NCBI GenBank assembly: GCA_963768885.1
Contig: CAVYJN010000014.1
Span: 124,001-188,000 of the forward strand
Direction of reading: 5' to 3'
From: DASRIA01 sp963768885
GTDB taxonomy: Bacteria > Actinomycetota > Thermoleophilia > Solirubrobacterales > JBBDJG01
Length of the DNA stretch: 64,000 nucleotides
This document shows, in pieces, positions 26,719 to 35,730 of this stretch (positions are counted from its first letter, which is position 1; each line of letters opens with the position of its first letter). A program made the translations under genes and the position numbers. A model generated the notes under the pieces. The model was given only the letters and a program-made list of their open reading frames with translations. It ran no database searches and was not told the DNA's origin.

Positions 26719-27597
26719 ATGGCGATCCTCGTCGACCAGGACACGAAGCTGCTCGTCCAGGGATTGACCGGCCGCGAGGGCTCGTTCCACGGCCTGCGCA
26801 ACCGGGAGTACGGGACCGACCTGGTCGCCGGCGTGACTCCCGGGAAGAAGGGCCAGGACGTCGAGGGCGTGCCGATCTTCGACACCGTGCACGAGGCGGT
26901 CGGCGAGACCGGTGCCAACACCGCGATGGTCTTCGTGCCGCCGCCCTTCGCCGCAGATGCGATCTACGAGGCGGCCGATGCCGGGATCGCGACGATCATC
27001 TGCATCACCGAGGGGATCCCCGCGCACGACATGCTGCGCGTCTACAACTACCTCAAGGGCACGGAGTCGCGGCTGATCGGCCCCAACTGCCCGGGCGTGC
27101 TCTCCCCCGGCAAGGCCAACGTCGGGATCATCCCCGCGCACTTCTTCTCCCCGGGCGGCGTCGGGCTGCTGTCGCGGTCGGGCACCCTGACCTACCAGAT
27201 CGGCAACGAGCTGGCCCAGCTCGGCGTCGGCAACTCCACGATCGTCGGCATCGGCGGCGACCCGATCATCGGCTCGTCGTTCATCGACGTGATCGCCCAG
27301 TTCGAGCAGGACCCCGAGACCGAGCTGATCGTGATGGTCGGCGAGATCGGCGGCGACGAGGAGGAGCGCACGGCCGAGTACATCGACGAGCACGTGACCA
27401 AGCCGGTGGTCGCCTACATCGCGGGCTTCGAGGCGCCGCCGGGCAAGCGCATGGGTCACGCGGGAGCGATCATCTCCGGGTCGTCGGGCACCGCCCAGGC
27501 GAAGGCCGAGGCGCTCGAGGCCAAGGGCGTGCCCGTGGGACGCAACCCGACCGAGGCGGCGCGCATGGCCGCGGAGCGGGTCGGGGCCAAGGCCTAG
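26719..27597 (+). CDS. sucD: Succinyl-CoA synthetase, alpha subunit
   Basis: The 292-residue protein has the CoA-binding Rossmann domain (LLVQGLTGREGSFHGL, GTDLVAGVTPGKKG), IGPNCPGVLSPGKANVGI, and the ligase domain with the phosphorylated histidine in KRMGHAGAIISG. Its start abuts the sucC stop with no spacer, so the subunits are made in equal amounts. It is followed after 20 bases by an aminotransferase gene on the same strand, which may be read from the same transcript. Confidence 0.96.
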   Translation: MAILVDQDTKLLVQGLTGREGSFHGLRNREYGTDLVAGVTPGKKGQDVEGVPIFDTVHEAVGETGANTAMVFVPPPFAADAIYEAADAGIATIICITEGIPAHDMLRVYNYLKGTESRLIGPNCPGVLSPGKANVGIIPAHFFSPGGVGLLSRSGTLTYQIGNELAQLGVGNSTIVGIGGDPIIGSSFIDVIAQFEQDPETELIVMVGEIGGDEEERTAEYIDEHVTKPVVAYIAGFEAPPGKRMGHAGAIISGSSGTAQAKAEALEAKGVPVGRNPTEAARMAAERVGAKA

Positions 27598-27617
27598 CGC
27601 CCTCTATCCTCACCACG

Positions 27618-28721
27618 ATGGCCTCCACCGCCCCCATCTCCTTTGCGCGCGGGGCTCCGAGCCTCGACATCATGCCGGCGGCCGACGTGCTCGCCGCAGC
27701 GCAGCGCGCACTCACCGACGATCCCGCCGGGGCGCTGTCCTACGGGCCGGGGTACGGGTACGCGCCGCTGCGCGAGTGGATCGCGGAGCGCCACGGCGTC
27801 GAGCCGAGCAGCGTCGTGCTGTTCAACGGGTCGCTCGAGGCCGGGCTGATGCTGTTCGACCACCTGATCGATCCGGGTGACCCGGTGATCGTCGAGGCGC
27901 CGTCGTACGACCGCACGCTGCTCGCGCTCGAGGCGCGCGGCGCCGAGCGCTTCGCCGTGCCGCTCCAGCCGGACGGCATCGACGTGGGCGCGCTCGAGAC
28001 AGCCCTCGCGGCCGGCCTCCAGCCGGCGTTCGCGCACATCATCCCCAACTTCCACAACCCGGCCGGCTGCACGCTCTCGCTGGAGAAGCGCGAGCGGCTC
28101 GTCGCGCTCGCCGCCGAGTACGACTTCGTGATCTTCGAGGACGACCCCTATCGCGACGTGCGCTTCGAGGGCGCGGACCTGCCCACGATGCTCTCGCGCG
28201 ACACCGCGGGCAACGTCGTCTACGCGAGCTCCTTCTCGAAGACCATCGCGCCCGGCGTCCGGGTCGGATACCTGATCGGGCCCGAGGACCTGATGGCCGC
28301 AGTCACCAAGCAGGCCGTCAACACGTACATCTCCCCGAACATGCTGGCGCAGGCGATCGTCGGCGAGTTCTGCCGCTCGGGTGCGATCGGCCGCTCGATC
28401 GACACGGTGAAGCACGCGCTGCGCGAGCGCCGCGACGCGGTCGCAGACGGGCTGCGCGAGCACATCGGCGACGAGGCCCGCTTCGTGACCCCGGAGGGCG
28501 GCTACTTCCTATGGGTCGAGCTCGGCGACGACGTCGACACGACGGTGCTCCAGGCCGCGGCCGCGGAGCGCGGCGTGACGTTCGTCGCGGGCAGCGACTT
28601 CATGCTCGAGGGCGGCACGAGCGCGATGCGGCTCGCCTACTCGGCGGTCACGCCCGAGCAGGCGACCGAGGGCACCCGCCGCCTCGGCGAGGCGCTCGCC
28701 GCGATCAAGCAGCCGGCCTAG
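27618..28721 (+). CDS. PLP-dependent aminotransferase, class I/II (2-aminoadipate/aromatic type)
   Basis: The 367-residue fold-type I enzyme has ALSYGPGYGYAPLREWIAER near the N-terminus, HIIPNFHNPAGCTLS (Asn contacting PLP), FEDDPYRDVRF, and the PLP lysine in YASSFSKTIAPGVRVGYL. This group includes LysN-type 2-aminoadipate transaminases, valine-pyruvate transaminases and the catalytic half of MocR regulators; no HTH is present here. The amino donor is unknown. The stop overlaps by four bases the end of the convergent DtxR gene. Confidence 0.88.
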   Translation: MASTAPISFARGAPSLDIMPAADVLAAAQRALTDDPAGALSYGPGYGYAPLREWIAERHGVEPSSVVLFNGSLEAGLMLFDHLIDPGDPVIVEAPSYDRTLLALEARGAERFAVPLQPDGIDVGALETALAAGLQPAFAHIIPNFHNPAGCTLSLEKRERLVALAAEYDFVIFEDDPYRDVRFEGADLPTMLSRDTAGNVVYASSFSKTIAPGVRVGYLIGPEDLMAAVTKQAVNTYISPNMLAQAIVGEFCRSGAIGRSIDTVKHALRERRDAVADGLREHIGDEARFVTPEGGYFLWVELGDDVDTTVLQAAAAERGVTFVAGSDFMLEGGTSAMRLAYSAVTPEQATEGTRRLGEALAAIKQPA

Positions 28722-29449
28722 GCCGCGTCTAGCGACCGTAGCGGTCTTTGCCCGAGCACCAGCTGCTCGGGCAGCGCGGTGCGCGGCGGCGGCGAGGGAT
28801 CGGCCTTCACCGAGACCGTCTCCGCGACGCTGCGGGTGACCGTCAGCGACGATCCGTTCGAGGCGACCACGACGTCGTCGTCATTCGACTCCGCGAGCTT
28901 GCCCGCGAGGCCCGGGTGCAGTCCCGCCCGCTTGAGGTAGTGGAGGATGTCCTCGGCTTCGTTCTCGAACCGCAGGATCACCACGTCGGCGCCCTCCTCC
29001 ACATCGGCGAGCGGCACGCCGGGGATCCGGTTTCCGGGTGAGATCGGGTGCCCGTGGGGACAGGTCTTCGCGTCGCCGACGGCCGTGATCATCCACTGCT
29101 CGAAGGCGGGCGACATCGCGTGCTCGAGCTTCTCCGCCTCCTCGTGCACGTCGTCCCACGCGATGCCGACGACGTCGGTCAGGAACCGCTCGATCAGCCG
29201 GTGGCGGCCGACGATCGCCTCCGCCTGCTCGAGGCCGGTGTCGGTGAACCGCAGGGAGCGGTCCTCCTCGCGCGCGACATAGCCGTCGTTCTCGAGGCGG
29301 CCGAGCATCTCGTGCACCGTCGGCGGCGAGAGCCGCATCGCCCGGGCGATGTTGGCACCCGTGATCGGCAGCTCCGCCTCCATCAACCAGTAGATGATCT
29401 GGAGGTACTCCTCCTCGGCGGGGGTGGCGTGAGCGTGCTCGACGGACAC
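28718..29449 (-). CDS. DtxR/MntR family metal-dependent transcriptional repressor
   Basis: The 243-residue protein has an N-terminal winged helix (EEYLQIIYWLMEAELPITG, VHEMLGRLENDGYVARE), a dimerisation domain with metal ligands (EAEKLEHAMSP, CPHGHPI) and a C-terminal FeoA/SH3-like domain (GADVVILRFENEAEDILHYL). Members bind iron or manganese and repress uptake genes. No metal transporter is adjacent, so its regulon lies elsewhere. The GTG at 29447-29449 faces the macrodomain gene across 52 bases, where TATGCT at about 29490 may be a -10 element for that neighbour. Confidence 0.9.
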   Translation of the reverse strand: MSVEHAHATPAEEEYLQIIYWLMEAELPITGANIARAMRLSPPTVHEMLGRLENDGYVAREEDRSLRFTDTGLEQAEAIVGRHRLIERFLTDVVGIAWDDVHEEAEKLEHAMSPAFEQWMITAVGDAKTCPHGHPISPGNRIPGVPLADVEEGADVVILRFENEAEDILHYLKRAGLHPGLAGKLAESNDDDVVVASNGSSLTVTRSVAETVSVKADPSPPPRTALPEQLVLGQRPLRSLDAA

Positions 29450-29501
29450 GGCTTCAGAGCGTACTACGGGCGCACCGCCGGGCCGGGGCTATGCTGCGGC
29501 G

Positions 29502-29999
29502 ATGGCCCGGGTCGAGGTCCGCGAGGCGGACATCACCAAGCTCGACGTGGATGCGATCGCGAATGCCGCGAACACGCAGCTACTGCACGGCGGCGGGGTT
29601 GCAGGTGCGATCGTGCAGGCGGGCGGGCCGTCGATCATCGACGAGAGCGACGCGAAGTCCCCGATCGGCCTGGGCGAGGCGATCGAGACCTCCGCGGGCG
29701 AGCTGCCCGCGCGCTGGGTGATCCATGCGGCGACGATGGAGCCCGGCGGGCCTACCTCGCCCGAGGTCATCCGCCGCGCGACGGCGAGCACCCTTGCCAA
29801 GGCGGACGAGCTCGGCGCCCGCTCGCTCGCGCTCGTGGCGTTCGGCACCGGCGTCGGCGGGTTCCCGCTGGACGAGGCGGCGCGCATCGAGGTCGAGGAG
29901 GTGCGCGGGCACCTGGAGCGCGGCTCGGCGCTCGAGCTGGTCGTGTTCGCGGTGCGGGGCGACGAGGCACGCGCGGCGTTCGAGCGGGCATTGGCGTGA
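29502..29999 (+). CDS. Macrodomain protein (ADP-ribose/O-acetyl-ADP-ribose binding or hydrolysing)
   Basis: The 165-residue single-domain protein shows the macrodomain hallmarks: VDAIANAANTQLLHGGGVAGAI near the N-terminus (the NAAN and GGGV loops that hold the distal ribose) and LVAFGTGVGGFP near the C-terminus (phosphate-binding loop). These proteins remove or read ADP-ribose. Its stop overlaps the GTG of glycerate kinase as GTGA, an unexpected pairing with no obvious functional link. Confidence 0.9.
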   Translation: MARVEVREADITKLDVDAIANAANTQLLHGGGVAGAIVQAGGPSIIDESDAKSPIGLGEAIETSAGELPARWVIHAATMEPGGPTSPEVIRRATASTLAKADELGARSLALVAFGTGVGGFPLDEAARIEVEEVRGHLERGSALELVVFAVRGDEARAAFERALA

Positions 30000-31066
30000 G
30001 CGTGGCCGCGCGGCCGGTACTCGTCGCTCCCGACAAGTTCAAGGGCACGTTCACGGCGCACGAGGCGGCGCTCGCGATCGGGCGCGGCCTCGCGGGGGCG
30101 GGGGTCGAGCCCGTCGAGATCCTGCCGCTCGCCGACGGCGGCGAGGGAACGATGGAGGCGATCGTCCGCGCGCGTGGCGGCCGGATCCTGGCCGCGCCCG
30201 CGAGCGACGCGCTCGGGCGGGAGGTGGAGGGCGCGTTCGCGCTGCTCGTGGGAGGGAAGGTCGCCGTCGTCGAGCAGGCGCAGGCCTCGGGGCTCTGGCG
30301 CGTGGCCGACCACGAGCGCGACGCGCTCGGCGCCACCAGCCGCGGGACCGGCGAGCTGATCGCCGCCGCGATCGCGAGCGGCGCGCGCGAGGTGCTGGTG
30401 ACCGTCGGCGGCAGCGCGACGAGCGACGGCGGCCGCGGTGCGCTCGAGGCGCTCGGCGGGCACTTCACGTCGCGCAGCGCCGACGTCAGCGAGCTTCGCC
30501 GGCGCCTGCGCGGAGTGCGCTTGTCCGTCGCGAGCGACGTGCGCAACCCGCTGGTCGGCGATGCCGGGGCGGCCGCCACGTTCGCGCCGCAGAAGGGCGC
30601 CGACCCGGGCCAGGTCGAGGCCATCGAGAAGCGGCTGCGCGCCTGGGCGGCGCTCGCGCGCCGGACCACCGGGCGCGATCCGGCCGCCGAGCCGATGGCG
30701 GGCGCGGGCGGCGGGCTCGCGGGCGGGCTGTGGGCGTTCGCCGGCGCGAAGCTGCGCCCCGGCGCCGCGCTCGTGCTCGACGTGGTGGGCTTCGACGCGC
30801 TCGCGCGGGGATCGTTCGCGGTCGTCACGGGCGAGGGCCGCCTCGACCGCCAGACCCTCGGCGGGAAGCTCGTCTTCGAGGTCGCCACCCGTGCGCGGCA
30901 GGGCGGGGTGCCGTGTTACGCGGTCGTGGGCCGCGACGACGTCGAGCCGTTCGAGCGCCACATCATGAACCTCGAGGTCGAGGCCGCCTCACGCGACGGA
31001 GCGCCGGCGTCGGCGACGGACATCGAGCGGGCCGCCCGCCGCCTCGCGCACCGGCTCACGGCATAG
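29996..31066 (+). CDS. Glycerate kinase (GarK/GlxK family)
   Basis: The 356-residue protein phosphorylates glycerate with ATP; members of this family usually give 2-phosphoglycerate. Family marks are VLVAPDKFKGTFTAHEAA at the N-terminus, ILPLADGGEGTMEAI, TVGGSATSDGGRGALEALG, and VVTGEGRLDRQTLGGKLVF near the C-terminus. The GTG at 29996-29998 overlaps the macrodomain stop. It converges with the glucosyl-3-phosphoglycerate phosphatase and synthase genes four bases away. Since those enzymes build glucosylglycerate, a kinase that returns glycerate to central metabolism fits (inference). Confidence 0.92.
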   Translation: MSVAARPVLVAPDKFKGTFTAHEAALAIGRGLAGAGVEPVEILPLADGGEGTMEAIVRARGGRILAAPASDALGREVEGAFALLVGGKVAVVEQAQASGLWRVADHERDALGATSRGTGELIAAAIASGAREVLVTVGGSATSDGGRGALEALGGHFTSRSADVSELRRRLRGVRLSVASDVRNPLVGDAGAAATFAPQKGADPGQVEAIEKRLRAWAALARRTTGRDPAAEPMAGAGGGLAGGLWAFAGAKLRPGAALVLDVVGFDALARGSFAVVTGEGRLDRQTLGGKLVFEVATRARQGGVPCYAVVGRDDVEPFERHIMNLEVEAASRDGAPASATDIERAARRLAHRLTA

Positions 31067-31070
31067 CGGC

Positions 31071-31877
31071 TCAGCGCTCGGCGAGCGAGCGCACGATCGC
31101 CTCGTAGAAGCCGGCCGTCATCGGCTCCTCGGTGACCGTGATGTTCGGGTGGTGCGAGCCCGCGGCAAGCTCCGGGTCCTTGTCGAGCGCGTTCGAGACG
31201 AGGAAGAAGCGGCCGACCACCTCCGCGATCTCGAGGTCGCCGCGCGCGTCCCCGATCGCGATCACGTCGTCGGGCCCGAACCCGCGGCGGCGCATGTGGG
31301 CCGCCACCGCGCGCCCCTTGCCGGCCTCGCGCGCGATCAGGTGATAGGTGTGGACCTGGTCGGCGATCAGCTCCGGCGAGCGCCGCTCGGTGATGCCGTT
31401 GTCGACCAGCCGCACGTCGAGGCCGTTGTCGGCGAAGAGCGCCTCGACCTCGCCGAGCGGCACCTCCCCGCGGAACAGGTGAGTGAAGAACCGGTCCGTG
31501 TGCCACGGGGCGTGCGGCTCGATCCGCCGCGGGAAGGCCTCCATCAGCAGGCGCGGCGCGCCGGCGCGCGCGATCTGATCGTGCACCGTCTCGTCGCCGG
31601 GCTGGAACGAGCCGGTCAGGAACACCTCCTCGGGCCCGTCGACCATCGCGCTGCCCATCTCGTAGATGTACGAGTGCTGCCCGATCAGCCGCGCGTCCTC
31701 GTAGACCTGCGCCTTGCGGCGCCCGGACTGGATCACGACCTCGACCCCCGCGCGGTGGCAGGCCTCGAGCGCCCGCACCGCGAGCGTCGAGAAGTTGCCC
31801 TCGGCGTCGCGCAGCAGCGACGCGCCCCTGCCGAGCATGGTCCCGTCGAGGTCCGTGTAGACGCAGCGCAGCGGCAC
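31071..31877 (-). CDS. HAD-family glucosyl/mannosyl-3-phosphoglycerate phosphatase
   Basis: The 268-residue HAD phosphatase starts VPLRCVYTDLDGTMLGRGAS (DxDGT nucleophile) and carries VEVVIQSGRRKAQVYED and the acidic motif IAIGDARGDLEIAE. It resembles MpgP-type mannosyl-3-phosphoglycerate phosphatases. The gene follows the GT81 synthase with eight bases between stop and the GTG start, so it most likely dephosphorylates glucosyl-3-phosphoglycerate to glucosylglycerate, a compatible solute and precursor of methylglucose lipopolysaccharides. It is a different fold from the histidine-phosphatase-type GpgP of mycobacteria, so I give no symbol. Confidence 0.82.
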   Translation of the reverse strand: MPLRCVYTDLDGTMLGRGASLLRDAEGNFSTLAVRALEACHRAGVEVVIQSGRRKAQVYEDARLIGQHSYIYEMGSAMVDGPEEVFLTGSFQPGDETVHDQIARAGAPRLLMEAFPRRIEPHAPWHTDRFFTHLFRGEVPLGEVEALFADNGLDVRLVDNGITERRSPELIADQVHTYHLIAREAGKGRAVAAHMRRRGFGPDDVIAIGDARGDLEIAEVVGRFFLVSNALDKDPELAAGSHHPNITVTEEPMTAGFYEAIVRSLAER

Positions 31878-31885
31878 GGGCGGGG

Positions 31886-32866
31886 TCAGCGGACGTCCGC
31901 CATCGGCGGCCGCTCGAGCACCTTCACGCGGGGCTGCTCGAGCACCACGCCGCCGGGCGTGCACGCGGCGTGCAGGTACGTCTCCGCGTCGGCCGCGGCC
32001 ACGTCGGCGGGCAGGCGGCCCTCCTCCGCGACGCGCATCAGCACCGCGCGCGCGACCGCGTACGACATCGCGCCGAGCGCCAGCAGCCGCTGCGAGCGGT
32101 TGTGGCGCGTGCCGAGGTCGACCTGCGCCATCGCGTCCAGGCCCGCGCGGCGCAGCACGTCGATCATCATCGCGGTCTCGACGGCGTAGCCGGTGCAGAA
32201 CGGGATCGAGCGCAACAGGTCGCGGCGCGCCGCGACCTCGCCCGCGAGCGGCTGACCGAACCCGCACAGCTGGGGGTAGAAGATGCCGAACAGCGGCTTC
32301 GCCGTGAGCTCGGTGACGCGGCCCGCGTCGTCGACCACGGTGCCGTCGGGCGCCGTGAACGGGCGGTGGTAGGCCCCCTTCACGAACCGCACCGACGGCT
32401 CCACGAGCAGCGGCCCGAGCAGCCCGTATACGAAGTGGCGCCCGAAGTTCGCCGTGTCGGCGTCGGCGAAGACGATCACGTCTCCGCGCGCCACCGACAG
32501 TGCCCGCCACATCGCGTCGCCCTTGCCGACGACGGGACCGAAGTCCGGCATCAGCTCCGCCTCGTCGTGGACCTCGGCGCCTCCGCGGCGCGCCATCTCT
32601 GCCGTGCCGTCGGCCGACCCGGCGTCGACGACGACCAACTGGTCCACCAGTCCGGCCTGCTCGCGCAGCGCGCCGATCTCGTCCAGGATCGGCCCGAGCG
32701 TCGGCGCGACCTCGCGGGTCGGCAGCACGAGGCTGACCGACACGCCGAGGTCCCGCTTGCGCGCGGCAAGGCGCGCGACGTCGGCGAACTGCCCGTGGCG
32801 GTAGGAGCGAGATTCGAACCATTCGCGCCCGGACGGAGCGGAGATGTCCCTCACGGCCACTGTCAT
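31886..32866 (-). CDS. gpgS: Glucosyl-3-phosphoglycerate synthase, GT81 family
   Basis: The 326-residue GT-A glycosyltransferase transfers glucose from an NDP-glucose to 3-phosphoglycerate. Visible marks are SLVLPTREVAPTLGPIL, VVDAGSADGTAEMA, the metal-binding VFADADTANFG (DxD type), FVKGAYHRPF, GRVTELTAKPLF and GYAVETAMMIDVL. This sequence set is typical of GpgS. The ATG at 32864-32866 leaves only 22 bases to the divergent helicase start. With the phosphatase gene just downstream it forms the complete two-step glucosylglycerate route, usually induced by osmotic or nitrogen stress in actinobacteria. Confidence 0.88.
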   Translation of the reverse strand: MTVAVRDISAPSGREWFESRSYRHGQFADVARLAARKRDLGVSVSLVLPTREVAPTLGPILDEIGALREQAGLVDQLVVVDAGSADGTAEMARRGGAEVHDEAELMPDFGPVVGKGDAMWRALSVARGDVIVFADADTANFGRHFVYGLLGPLLVEPSVRFVKGAYHRPFTAPDGTVVDDAGRVTELTAKPLFGIFYPQLCGFGQPLAGEVAARRDLLRSIPFCTGYAVETAMMIDVLRRAGLDAMAQVDLGTRHNRSQRLLALGAMSYAVARAVLMRVAEEGRLPADVAAADAETYLHAACTPGGVVLEQPRVKVLERPPMADVR

Positions 32867-32888
32867 CGCGCCTCTACTGTTACAGACG

Positions 32889-35180
32889 ATGGAGCAGAGC
32901 TGGACGGAAGCGCTCGCGGGACTGCTCGCGGGGGAGGACGAGCGGCTGGTCACCCGTGTCCGGCAGCCCGGTCAGGCGGCCGTGCGGGCGCCGATCCCCG
33001 ACGAGCTCCACCCGGACGCGCGCGCGGCGCTCGCCGAAGCGGGGATCACGTCGCTGTACTCCCACCAGGCCGACGCGTGGGAGAGCGTGATGCGCCGCGG
33101 GCACACGATCGTCACGACCGGCACGGCGAGCGGCAAGTCGCTGTGCTTCAACCTCCCCGTGCTGCACGTGCTCTCCTGCGACCCGCGCGCGCGGGCGCTG
33201 TACCTCTACCCCACCAAGGCGCTCGCGCAGGACCAGGCGCGCGCCCTGGCCGCGATGCGCACGCCGGCGCTGCGCCACGCGATCTACGACGGGGACACCC
33301 CGCAGGCGGAGCGGGCCGCGATCCGCCGCCACTCCAACGTCGTGCTCACGAACCCGGACATGCTGCACGTCGGCATCCTGCCCCATCACGCGGGCTGGGG
33401 CGACTTCCTCGCCAACCTCGCGCTCGTCGTGGTCGACGAGGCACACGTCTACCGCGGCGTGTTCGGGTCGCACGTCGCGAACGTCCTGCGCCGGCTGCGG
33501 CGGCTCGCGCAGGCCTACGGCACCACGCCGCGGTTCGTGATGACCTCGGCGACGATCGCGAACCCCGGCGCGCTCGCGCGCGAGCTGACCGGGCTCGAGT
33601 TCGACCTCGTCGACCGCGACGGGTCCGAGCACGGCGAGCGCGAGGTCGTGATGTGCAACCCGCCGCTGCTCGACGAGCGCACGATGCGCCGCGCGTCGAG
33701 CCTCAGCGAGGCGGCCAACATGTTCGCGGACCTCGTCGCCGCGGAGGTCCGCACGATCTGCTTCGCGCGCAGCCGCCGCGCGGCGGAGCTGATCTACCAG
33801 TTCGCGCGCGCCAGGCTCGAGGAGATCTCCGACCATGCGGGCGCCATCACTCCCTACCGCGCCGGCTACACGCCGCAGCAGCGGCGCGAGATCGAGGGCG
33901 ACCTCGCGCGCGGCGACCTGCTCGGGGTGGTCACCACGAACGCGCTCGAGCTGGGCATCGACATCGGCCATCTCGACGCGGCGATGTCGGTCACCTTCCC
34001 GGGCACGGTGGCGAGCCTGCGCCAGCAGTGGGGTCGCGCCGGGCGCACCGAGCGCGGCGGCCTCGCGATGTACGTCGCGGGCGACGACGCGCTCGACCAG
34101 TTCTTCTGCCGGCACCCCGAGGAGTTCCTCGAGCGCCCGGTGGAGGCCGCGATCCTCGACCACTGCTCCGAGACGATCTTCATGAACCACCTCTGCGTCG
34201 CCGCCTACGAGGGACCGCTCGAGCCCGCGGACGAGGACACGCTCGGCCCCGGGATGATCGCGGCGGCCGATCGTCTCGTCGCGGCCGGCAAGCTGCGCAA
34301 GCGCGGCGCGCGCTACCACCCGCGCGACTGGAAGTTCCCCGCCGCGAAGCTCTCGCTGCGCTCCGCCTCCCCCGACAGCTTCACGATCGTCGATGCCGAC
34401 GGAGGCGAGGTGATCGGGTTCGTCGAGGCGGAGCGTGCGTTCTCGACCGTTCATCCCGGCGCGGTCTACCTGCACCTCGGCGAGCCCTACGAGGTCGAGG
34501 ACCTCGACGTGGACGGACGGCGCGCGCTCGTGCGCCCCGCCGAGGGCAACTACTACACGCAGCCGAAGATCGAGACGGAGACCTTCATCGAGGAGACGCG
34601 CGAGGAGCGCGACGCGCTCGGGGTCGCGCTGCGGTTCGGAGTCGTGTCGGTGATGCAGGAGGTCGTGGCCTTCCAGCGCAAGCGCATGTCCGATCACGAG
34701 GTGATCGACCTCCAGACGCTCGACCTGCCCGAGCAGAACTTCGTCACGCAGGCGCTCTGGTACGAGCTGCCCGACATGGTCGAAGCGCTTCCGCTCGCGG
34801 CGATGCTGGGTGCCCTGCACGCAGCCGAGCACTCGCAGATCGCGGTGCTCCCGCTGATCGCGATGTGCGACCGCTGGGACATCGGCGGCCTCTCGACCAA
34901 CCTCCACCACCAGACCGGCTGCCCGACCATCTTCATCTACGACGGGCATCCCGGGGGAGTGGGCATCACACGCCGCGGCTTCGACGAGTTCGAGCGCCTG
35001 GTCGGCGACGCGCGCAGGCTGATCGGCGAGTGCCCCTGCGAGGCGGGCTGCCCGTCCTGCGTGCAGTCGCCGAAGTGCGGCAACCTGAACGAGCCGCTCT
35101 CCAAGCATGGGGCGCTGGACCTGATGGCGCGGATGCTGGGCGCGGGCCACGAGGCGCCGGCGGGCCACCCCGTTGGCTGA
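32889..35180 (+). CDS. DEAD/DEAH-box helicase with C-terminal zinc-binding domain (MrfA/YprA type)
   Basis: The 763-residue superfamily 2 helicase has VTTGTASGKSLCFNLPVL (motif I), YLYPTKALAQDQAR, VVVDEAHVYRG (DEAH), MTSATIANPG, and in the second RecA domain VVTTNALELGIDIG and QQWGRAGRTERGG. The C-terminal DUF1998-like region ends with four cysteines (GECPCEAGCPSCVQSPKCGN, also present in MrfA, a repair helicase for mitomycin damage). The start chosen, MEQSWTEALAGLL at 32889, avoids overlap with gpgS; a start at 32844 is possible. The next gene overlaps its end by eight bases. Confidence 0.9.
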   Translation: MEQSWTEALAGLLAGEDERLVTRVRQPGQAAVRAPIPDELHPDARAALAEAGITSLYSHQADAWESVMRRGHTIVTTGTASGKSLCFNLPVLHVLSCDPRARALYLYPTKALAQDQARALAAMRTPALRHAIYDGDTPQAERAAIRRHSNVVLTNPDMLHVGILPHHAGWGDFLANLALVVVDEAHVYRGVFGSHVANVLRRLRRLAQAYGTTPRFVMTSATIANPGALARELTGLEFDLVDRDGSEHGEREVVMCNPPLLDERTMRRASSLSEAANMFADLVAAEVRTICFARSRRAAELIYQFARARLEEISDHAGAITPYRAGYTPQQRREIEGDLARGDLLGVVTTNALELGIDIGHLDAAMSVTFPGTVASLRQQWGRAGRTERGGLAMYVAGDDALDQFFCRHPEEFLERPVEAAILDHCSETIFMNHLCVAAYEGPLEPADEDTLGPGMIAAADRLVAAGKLRKRGARYHPRDWKFPAAKLSLRSASPDSFTIVDADGGEVIGFVEAERAFSTVHPGAVYLHLGEPYEVEDLDVDGRRALVRPAEGNYYTQPKIETETFIEETREERDALGVALRFGVVSVMQEVVAFQRKRMSDHEVIDLQTLDLPEQNFVTQALWYELPDMVEALPLAAMLGALHAAEHSQIAVLPLIAMCDRWDIGGLSTNLHHQTGCPTIFIYDGHPGGVGITRRGFDEFERLVGDARRLIGECPCEAGCPSCVQSPKCGNLNEPLSKHGALDLMARMLGAGHEAPAGHPVG

Positions 35181-35664
35181 GGAACGCCGCTACGCGGCCG
35201 TGATCGGGCCGAGCAGCTGTCCCGACGAGACCGGCGACCTCTGCCGGGCGGTCGGGCGCGGGCTGGCCGAGGCCGGGTTCACGCTCGTGACCGGCGGCAT
35301 GGGCGGCGCGATGGAAGCGGCCTCGCGCGGCGCGCAGGAGGCCGGCGGCACCGTCGTCGGGATCCTGCCGGGCACGGACCGCACCGCGGCGAACGCCCAC
35401 TCCGACGTGACCGTGGTGACCGGCCTCGGGCACGCCCGCAACCTCGCCGTCGTCGCGTCCGCCGACGTCGTGGTCGCGGTCGGCGGCGAGTGGGGCACGC
35501 TCTCTGAGATCGGTCTTGCAGGGGCGCTGGGACGACCGCTCGTCCTGCTCGCGGGGTGGCGCCTGGAGCACGAATCCCGCATGCCGGGCGGGATCCGCTA
35601 CGCACGGGACCCCGCGGAGGCGGTCTCGCTGGCGGTCGAGGCAACTGGACGGACGTCCACTTAG
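35173..35664 (+). CDS. LOG/TIGR00725-type Rossmann-fold nucleotide-binding protein
   Basis: The 163-residue protein has the Rossmann-like phrases VIGPSSCPDE, FTLVTGGMGGAMEAASRG and VAVGGEWGTLSEIGLA. This is the layout of the LOG/TIGR00725 (YvdD-like) family related to cytokinin-activating phosphoribohydrolases and to SLOG ligand-sensing domains. The catalytic Glu of GGxGTxxE is kept. The start is a TTG at 35173, inside the helicase 3' end, suggesting co-expression. The substrate is unknown, possibly a nucleoside monophosphate. Confidence 0.8.
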   Translation: MAEERRYAAVIGPSSCPDETGDLCRAVGRGLAEAGFTLVTGGMGGAMEAASRGAQEAGGTVVGILPGTDRTAANAHSDVTVVTGLGHARNLAVVASADVVVAVGGEWGTLSEIGLAGALGRPLVLLAGWRLEHESRMPGGIRYARDPAEAVSLAVEATGRTST

Positions 35665-35730
35665 CCTCGAAAACGCTCAACAACCGTCGTAGCGCCGCCG
35701 AAACGGGCATTGACGCAAGGAGGTGTCCGT

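Noticed and set aside
32880..35168. Very long antisense reading frame opposite the helicase (and similar ones opposite mutase, carboxylase and GroEL genes)
   Set aside because: G+C-rich coding DNA keeps antisense frames open; these products are Arg/His/Val-rich without domains, while the opposite strand encodes clear families.
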